This document shows positions 59,535-64,000 of a stretch of DNA of 64,000 nucleotides, one piece after another. The translations under genes and the position numbers were made by a program. The notes under the pieces are model-generated. The model made no database searches and was not told where the DNA came from. It worked only from the letters and a program-made list of their open reading frames with translations. This DNA is from Hymenobacter duratus. Lineage in GTDB: Bacteria > Bacteroidota > Bacteroidia > Cytophagales > Hymenobacteraceae. The DNA lies in assembly GCF_014698995.1 (NCBI RefSeq), contig NZ_JACWZZ010000003.1, positions 538,390-602,389 on the forward strand, written 5' to 3'. Positions within the stretch are counted from its first letter, which is position 1; every line of letters begins with the position of its first letter.

Positions 59535-60518
59535 CTAATTCAGATTCACCTTGTCCCGCACCAGATAGTCGTTGCGGTTGGCGCCGTTCAGCTGAATGAG
59601 TTCGGCCAGAAAACCCGTCAGGAACAGCATGGCCCCGATCATAATGGCCGTGAGAGCCAGGAAGAACAAAGGCTGGTCCGTCACGTTGCGGGTGGCCAGG
59701 TTGAGCATCCAGGAGTACCACACTTTCTCGCCTACCAGCCACAGCGTAATCAGCAGGCCAATCAGGAAGGAAACCGTGCCCATTGTACCGAAGAAGTGCA
59801 TCGGCCGCCGCCGGAACCGGCTCACAAACGTGATGCTCATCAAGTCGAGGAAGCCGTACACGAACCGCTCCAGCCCAAACTTGGTGGTGCCGTACTTGCG
59901 CTCCTGGTGCTGCACCACTTTCTCCCCGATTTTGCGGAAGCCGGCCCATTTGGCAATAACCGGAATGTAGCGGTGCATTTCACCGTACACCTCAATGCTG
60001 CGCACCACGCGGTGGTCGTAGGCTTTCAGGCCGCAGTTGAAATCGTGCAGCTGAATGCCCGATAGCCAGCGCGTCGCGCCGTTGAACAGCTTGGTCGGAA
60101 TGGTTTTCGACAGCGGGTCGAAGCGTTTCTTTTTCCAGCCGCTCACCAGGTCGTAGCCCTGCTCCGTAATCATGCGGTACAGTTCGGGCAGCTCCTCCGG
60201 CGAGTCCTGCAGGTCGGCGTCCATGGTGCACACCACGCGGCCGGTCGTTTCCTTGAAACCCACGTTCAGGGCTGCCGACTTACCGTAGTTGCGGTTGAAG
60301 CGGATACCACGCAGGTGCGTGTCGGTTTCGGCCAGCTCCTCAATCACCTCCCAGGAAGTATCGGTCGAGCCGTCGTCCACCAGAATCACCTCGTAGGTCA
60401 GCCCGTGCTGGGCCAGCACGCGGTGTATCCAGCGCGTCAGCTCCGGCAGCGACTCGGCTTCGTTGAGCAACGGAATAACAATGGACAGCTCAACCGGAAA
60501 AGAAGGACGCTTACTCAA
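59535..60518 (-). CDS. GT2 glycosyltransferase with two C-terminal membrane helices, TTG start (327 aa)
   Basis: GT-A glycosyltransferase that likely loads a sugar onto polyprenyl phosphate (GtrB/DPMS-like). Motifs: IVIPLLNEAESLPELTRW (13-30), VILVDDGSTDTSWEVI, CTMDADLQDSPEEL (DAD), QHQERKYGTTKFGLERF. Membrane helices are near 240-262 and 280-300. The TTG start (TTGAGTAA) overlaps the stop codon of the upstream DUF4199 gene by 8 nt, suggesting translational coupling. Family position near surface-glycan genes fits. Confidence 0.92.
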   Translation of the reverse strand: MSKRPSFPVELSIVIPLLNEAESLPELTRWIHRVLAQHGLTYEVILVDDGSTDTSWEVIEELAETDTHLRGIRFNRNYGKSAALNVGFKETTGRVVCTMDADLQDSPEELPELYRMITEQGYDLVSGWKKKRFDPLSKTIPTKLFNGATRWLSGIQLHDFNCGLKAYDHRVVRSIEVYGEMHRYIPVIAKWAGFRKIGEKVVQHQERKYGTTKFGLERFVYGFLDLMSITFVSRFRRRPMHFFGTMGTVSFLIGLLITLWLVGEKVWYSWMLNLATRNVTDQPLFFLALTAIMIGAMLFLTGFLAELIQLNGANRNDYLVRDKVNLN

Positions 60519-61041
60519 ACTCGGGGCGGGGATTTTTAGTGATGGCCGAAATCAGCAACGAAGCCAGAAAGCCCGTGAGTACCACGAAAATGACTACGAA
60601 AGCCAACATCAGGGGGCCATCAACGAACTTAGCGGTCCAACTCATGGCCTGCTCTATCTGAGCATCCGACATATTGCCACGCGCTTCCATGTCCGCGCGG
60701 GTTTTGTCGAGGATGCGCGCAGCAAAATTGGTATCCAGAAAGTTGACGTACACATACGTATAGATCAGGCTTATAATCGCCACGACCAAGGACAGCAATG
60801 TTCCGATGGTAATTCCCTGGCCATAGGTCATGAAGCCGGAGTTCTGCTGTTTGAAGTTGGTGTGCGCCATCCAGATACCCACCAGCAGCACAATTGTTGT
60901 AAGCCACTTAGCCGGAGTCTGATCCAGCTCAGCCATGCTGAGCGCAAACGAAATAATAGTGGAAATCAGTCCGACGATGAGGCCGTAGCGGATGGCCACG
61001 GAACTAGGCGTAGCGGTAGCGGGGGTAGTTGTGTTTTCCAT
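60511..61041 (-). CDS. DUF4199 family membrane protein (176 aa)
   Basis: Inner-membrane protein of the DUF4199 family, common next to GT2 genes in Bacteroidota. Four hydrophobic segments lie at about residues 18-36, 46-61, 78-103 and 143-166. It starts MENTTTPATATPSSVAIRYG. A paralog follows at 61090. The function is unknown; it may support lipid-linked glycan flipping or transfer. It overlaps the downstream GT2 start. Confidence 0.88.
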   Translation of the reverse strand: MENTTTPATATPSSVAIRYGLIVGLISTIISFALSMAELDQTPAKWLTTIVLLVGIWMAHTNFKQQNSGFMTYGQGITIGTLLSLVVAIISLIYTYVYVNFLDTNFAARILDKTRADMEARGNMSDAQIEQAMSWTAKFVDGPLMLAFVVIFVVLTGFLASLLISAITKNPRPEFE

Positions 61042-61089
61042 GGGAAAGGTGTTGGGAAGTGGAAGGAAGAATTTGCAGGATGCAATATT

Positions 61090-61614
61090 CTATTTCCGCA
61101 GGAATATCCCACCCGGAATGCTAATTAAGATACCCAAAAGCATCTTCTTTAGAAACTCGTCCTGTGCAAATGCCTGGGGCGTATGCGCCAGATTACGCAA
61201 CGTGGCTTCGAACTGCTGCCGCCCGTTGCTCTGCGCCAGATACAGCGACTTCGCGTTTTCCAGCAACTGCCGGGCTTCGGCCAAGTGCTGCTCGATGAGG
61301 CGGGCATCAGCGGTGCGGGCAAACAGGTAGAGGCCCGTGGCAGCCAACAGTGCGCCCAATAGTGTGGTCAGTAGCCCTACCCCTACTGCTTTGCCCAGAC
61401 CTGGTCCATCTGTGTAATACCGACGCAGCAGAATCTGGCTGACAATAGCGGCAATCGGAGGAAAGAAATCCGAAAGCGTCCGTTTCGGGCCGTATGGGTT
61501 GTTGCCGGTTAGGTACAGGAACAATACCCATCCGATGCAGAGGGCTCCGGCTACCACACCACAGAGCAAAGCAGTGCGCAAAACCGGATTGGAGGGCGAA
61601 GCAGTAGTTTCCAA
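61090..61614 (-). CDS. DUF4199 paralog, TTG start (174 aa)
   Basis: Membrane protein of the DUF4199 family with segments near 14-35, 54-70, 78-99 and 155-170. The start is TTG 61614 (METTASPSNPVLRTALLCG), which matches the paralog's opening; an open frame to a further TTG at 61638 is less likely. A box TACTTTGC (61617-61624) lies 2 nt in front of the TTG. The two paralogs diverge strongly outside the first helices. It may form a pair with the gene at 60511. Confidence 0.78.
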   Translation of the reverse strand: METTASPSNPVLRTALLCGVVAGALCIGWVLFLYLTGNNPYGPKRTLSDFFPPIAAIVSQILLRRYYTDGPGLGKAVGVGLLTTLLGALLAATGLYLFARTADARLIEQHLAEARQLLENAKSLYLAQSNGRQQFEATLRNLAHTPQAFAQDEFLKKMLLGILISIPGGIFLRK

Positions 61615-61616
61615 GA

Positions 61617-61624
61617 GCAAAGTA
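61617..61624 (-). promoter_or_regulatory. -7-like box TACTTTGC abutting the start codon
   Basis: It reads TACTTTGC on the complement and ends 2 nt before the TTG at 61614; unlikely to support a normal leader. Confidence 0.3.
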
Positions 61625-61659
61625 ATTGAGAGCGGCAAGATACGATGCCTGCTCTCAAT

Positions 61660-63711
61660 CTAGGCAGCCATGGCAACCGGCTCGGCAGTTTTGGGGCGGT
61701 TCATGAAGCGCAGCAACAGCACTTCGGCCAGCAAACAGGCCAGCGCCGCCCACAGGCAATACTGCCACAACGGCGTACCGACCCGTTCTGCCTTGTAGCG
61801 CGCCGCTACCGATTCGCCGGCGCTGGCATCGTACACCTGTACGTTTTTACGGTTGGGACCAATGAGCTGCCGCAATTCATCAGCCGAATACGCCGCCAAT
61901 TCCGACTCCTTCTTGTCATTGTTGAAAGCCAGCGTAGCCACCGGCTGGTTGCCACGCAGCAGAGTATAGAAGCCTGGCTCACGCATGGCAGCAGGTACTT
62001 CAAAGCGCAAGGTGCCAGCCTGCAGCCGCTGGCTCGGAATAAAGGTCAGACTGTCTTTTGTGAGCTTGAACACCTGCTCTCCTTGGCTCGGATCGGCATC
62101 AATCGGGACAACCACTGTTCCCTGATTAAGCCGGTACGCCGGCTGCTGCTCCCGCTGATAGCTCTGCATAGCCAGCCGATACATTACAGGCACAAATAAA
62201 GCATGCTGGGCAAAGTCGGTACGCGCTTCATCAAAAGGAGTTGAGAACAGATAAACAGTGCCTTTGCCGCTTGCAAATGCTCCCAGAAAACCGTCTCCAT
62301 CCTGCAGGCGCAGAATCTCATTACCCGAACGTGACCAACGCAACACCGGCGCAGCTTTCGGCATCACGGGCTGTCGGCTCTGCACACCAAATACGTCTCT
62401 GAAGAATGGGTTCCGCCGTTCAGGCACTGCCACCGAACGAAGTGCAGGCTTGCTTGCTACATCCTCCCACTGCACAGGCCCGATGCCCAAGTCCCGGAAA
62501 AGCTGATCATAAGAAGCCCGTCCCTGCGCATTGTCAGTAGGCACGATGGCCACCGAGCCACCGCGTTGTACTACCCGCCGCAGACTCTCCCGAAGTCCAG
62601 CCGTAATCTGGCTTTGCCCCTGCACCAGTAACAGGTTGGCCGCTTCTGCCACTTGATAATTCAGGCTGCCAGCAGTGGCCCAGCTGTAGGCGAAAAGAGG
62701 CTCATTGGAATACAGTTGCTGCGTAGGTGGCGTCTGCGGCCCGGTTATATCAACCACCTGAACCTTTGGCGAAGGCTGCAACGAAAAATAATATGAGTTG
62801 TCGAACGAAACCGGATAGTCCTCAAGTTCCACCCGGCATTGCTCAGACGCTGCGCTAGCCAACCGGACACGGGCAGTAACAGAAACCGGCATTTTTGCGG
62901 GCATATCTACCGAAAAAGTAGCAGCCTGCCGCTGACCAACAAACAATTTTACTTGGCAATTTTCTATTGCCTCAGTACCACCGTTGCGCAAGCGCACATG
63001 TAATAGTATATCTGCATTCATACGTACGAATGCGTCATCCAGCCAGACACTGTCAACAAAAGCATTGCGCGTTGCATTTCCGCCCACCGGCACCAGAAAT
63101 ACTTGTTGCGCCGAGTCCATTGCCCTTAATGACTGAGTGGAGAAAGCATTTTTCTGAAAATCAGAAAAGACAAATATTTCTCCTGGCTTTTGATTAGAAG
63201 TCCCCAGCCGACGAACCATATTGTCCATTTCAGATCTTTGCCCGGATACCTGCAACTTATCCAACTCCGCCCGAAATACTGCCGAATTCATAGGGCTTCC
63301 TGCTTCCTGCGCCAGCACAAACTGTGCTGCTGCCGAGTAGGCATTAGGCAATTCCCGAGCTTGCGCAACAGCTTGGTCAAAATACGACTGCTCTCCATTC
63401 ACACCAGCCTGCATGCTGGGAGATGAGTCGACAAGTATCCCGGTTATCTGTCGTCTACTGGTATGCTCTGGTGCCTTGATGTAGGGCTGCACAAACATCA
63501 GCGTCAGAAAAACAACGAAGCAAATGCGCGTGAACAGAATTAAAAGGTGCTTTAACTTACGCTGACGTGCGGTAATAAGTCTTACCTCTTTTATAAAGCC
63601 TACATTAGTAAACAACAACCGCTTTGGCCGACGCAGCTCGAATAGGTGTATGACTACTGGAATAGCGATACCCAGCAAGCCAAGCAAAAACCAAGGATAT
63701 ACCAGAGCCAT
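61660..63711 (-). CDS. BatA-domain/VWA-like membrane protein (683 aa)
   Basis: Membrane protein of the aerotolerance-related BatA type. The N-terminal BatA domain (about residues 1-85) has MALVYPWFLLGLLGIAIPVV and HLFELRRPKRLLFTNVGF, with a second membrane segment near 55-75. A VWA-like domain follows with a MIDAS-type motif LVDSSPSMQAG near 92-102. The long periplasmic C-terminal part (about 220-640) is beta-rich, and one membrane helix near 656-673 ends the chain. The function is not known in detail; the family often sits near MoxR/BatB genes, not seen here. Confidence 0.9.
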   Translation of the reverse strand: MALVYPWFLLGLLGIAIPVVIHLFELRRPKRLLFTNVGFIKEVRLITARQRKLKHLLILFTRICFVVFLTLMFVQPYIKAPEHTSRRQITGILVDSSPSMQAGVNGEQSYFDQAVAQARELPNAYSAAAQFVLAQEAGSPMNSAVFRAELDKLQVSGQRSEMDNMVRRLGTSNQKPGEIFVFSDFQKNAFSTQSLRAMDSAQQVFLVPVGGNATRNAFVDSVWLDDAFVRMNADILLHVRLRNGGTEAIENCQVKLFVGQRQAATFSVDMPAKMPVSVTARVRLASAASEQCRVELEDYPVSFDNSYYFSLQPSPKVQVVDITGPQTPPTQQLYSNEPLFAYSWATAGSLNYQVAEAANLLLVQGQSQITAGLRESLRRVVQRGGSVAIVPTDNAQGRASYDQLFRDLGIGPVQWEDVASKPALRSVAVPERRNPFFRDVFGVQSRQPVMPKAAPVLRWSRSGNEILRLQDGDGFLGAFASGKGTVYLFSTPFDEARTDFAQHALFVPVMYRLAMQSYQREQQPAYRLNQGTVVVPIDADPSQGEQVFKLTKDSLTFIPSQRLQAGTLRFEVPAAMREPGFYTLLRGNQPVATLAFNNDKKESELAAYSADELRQLIGPNRKNVQVYDASAGESVAARYKAERVGTPLWQYCLWAALACLLAEVLLLRFMNRPKTAEPVAMAA

Positions 63712-64000
63712 AAAAAAATAGTGAAGTGGTGAAGATAGACATAAGTAGTTTGAGTTGAATGCACAGATTCGTTACACTTACTTACTCTAATAAGCATTAA
63801 TCATCTGCTATAGCTAGTTATACAAATAGTTATAAACGACCTTCAAGCATGATTACTACCATTTAGCACTGCCACCAACTACCATACAGGCTGGCACTTG
63901 GCGTCGCGTTACTACTTCTCCGTTCCGTTCGATGCGGAGCCCTTCCCTCTCCTGAAGTCTGGAGGCGGAGCGGCCGTTGCGGGCCGGGCAGGGGGTGGGG
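63712..64000. other. Right edge, gene-free stretch (289 bp)
   Basis: AT-rich at about 63712-63840, so it likely holds the promoter of the BatA-type gene. The last 50 bases are G-rich and could be the edge of a further repeat or gene that the window cuts. No feature was recognised. Confidence 0.4.

Noticed and set aside
63940..64000. G-rich right edge as part of a new element
   Set aside because: Cut by the window; no gene or repeat structure can be supported.

Overview
The window reads as a chromosomal segment of a GC-rich Bacteroidota bacterium, most likely Hymenobacter or a close relative. The evidence is a type IX secretion C-terminal sorting domain, many Bacteroidota-type -7 promoter boxes (TAnCTTTGC or TAnCTTCGC), few Shine-Dalgarno-like sites, DUF4199, BatA and YbaY family proteins, and lipoproteins with Bacteroidota features. 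It is mostly housekeeping and cell-envelope DNA. I saw no rRNA, tRNA, CRISPR array, prophage or transposase.

Layout. 1-1726 is a TonB-dependent receptor cut by the window edge. 1850-2950 is an unusual patch: an AT-rich stretch with an orphan membrane-anchored protein, a 33-bp imperfect inverted repeat, and a strictly 21-nt-phased degenerate tandem array. 2986-13325 holds small conserved proteins, a desaturase, ElaA, a PAS-only protein beside a CZB-like protein that lacks its zinc ligands, a GT39 transferase and a YfcC transporter. 13459-16032 is a large delta-60-repeat T9SS cargo protein. 16333-22809 groups a GH13 branching-type enzyme, a eukaryote-type (GT3) glycogen synthase and PEP synthase, which together could carry carbon from pyruvate to glycogen. 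22902-25495 is an mlaEFD lipid-transport operon without mlaB or mlaC. 25613-30951 holds a fasciclin lipoprotein, a DUF4198 protein, a STAS protein, RNase Z, a queuosine-precursor transporter and TrpS.

31080-44378 carries a CoA-transferase, a methyltransferase, an oxidoreductase, a TTG-started DEAD-box helicase, MenA, a HAD phosphatase, glutathione peroxidase, a KAS III enzyme, a LOG protein and ArgS. A second 21-nt-phased array, unrelated in sequence to the first, lies at 33306-33599. 44659-56206 carries a YbaY lipoprotein, a divergent arginase/arginine decarboxylase pair, a 51-residue lipoprotein, a GmhB-like phosphatase, protoporphyrinogen oxidase, a dolichol-phosphate-mannose-type GT2, TerC, an AsmA-like/GT51 fusion and PurB. 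56708-63711 is a surface-glycan and envelope block: GT9, DUF1801, GT4, GT2, two DUF4199 proteins and a BatA/VWA protein.

The most notable non-genic signals are the two 21-nt arrays and a family of perfect long hairpins whose arms differ between copies but always stay complementary. One such hairpin sits in the leader of the arginine decarboxylase gene. Seven genes seem to start at TTG or GTG, and several -7-like boxes abut the start codon.
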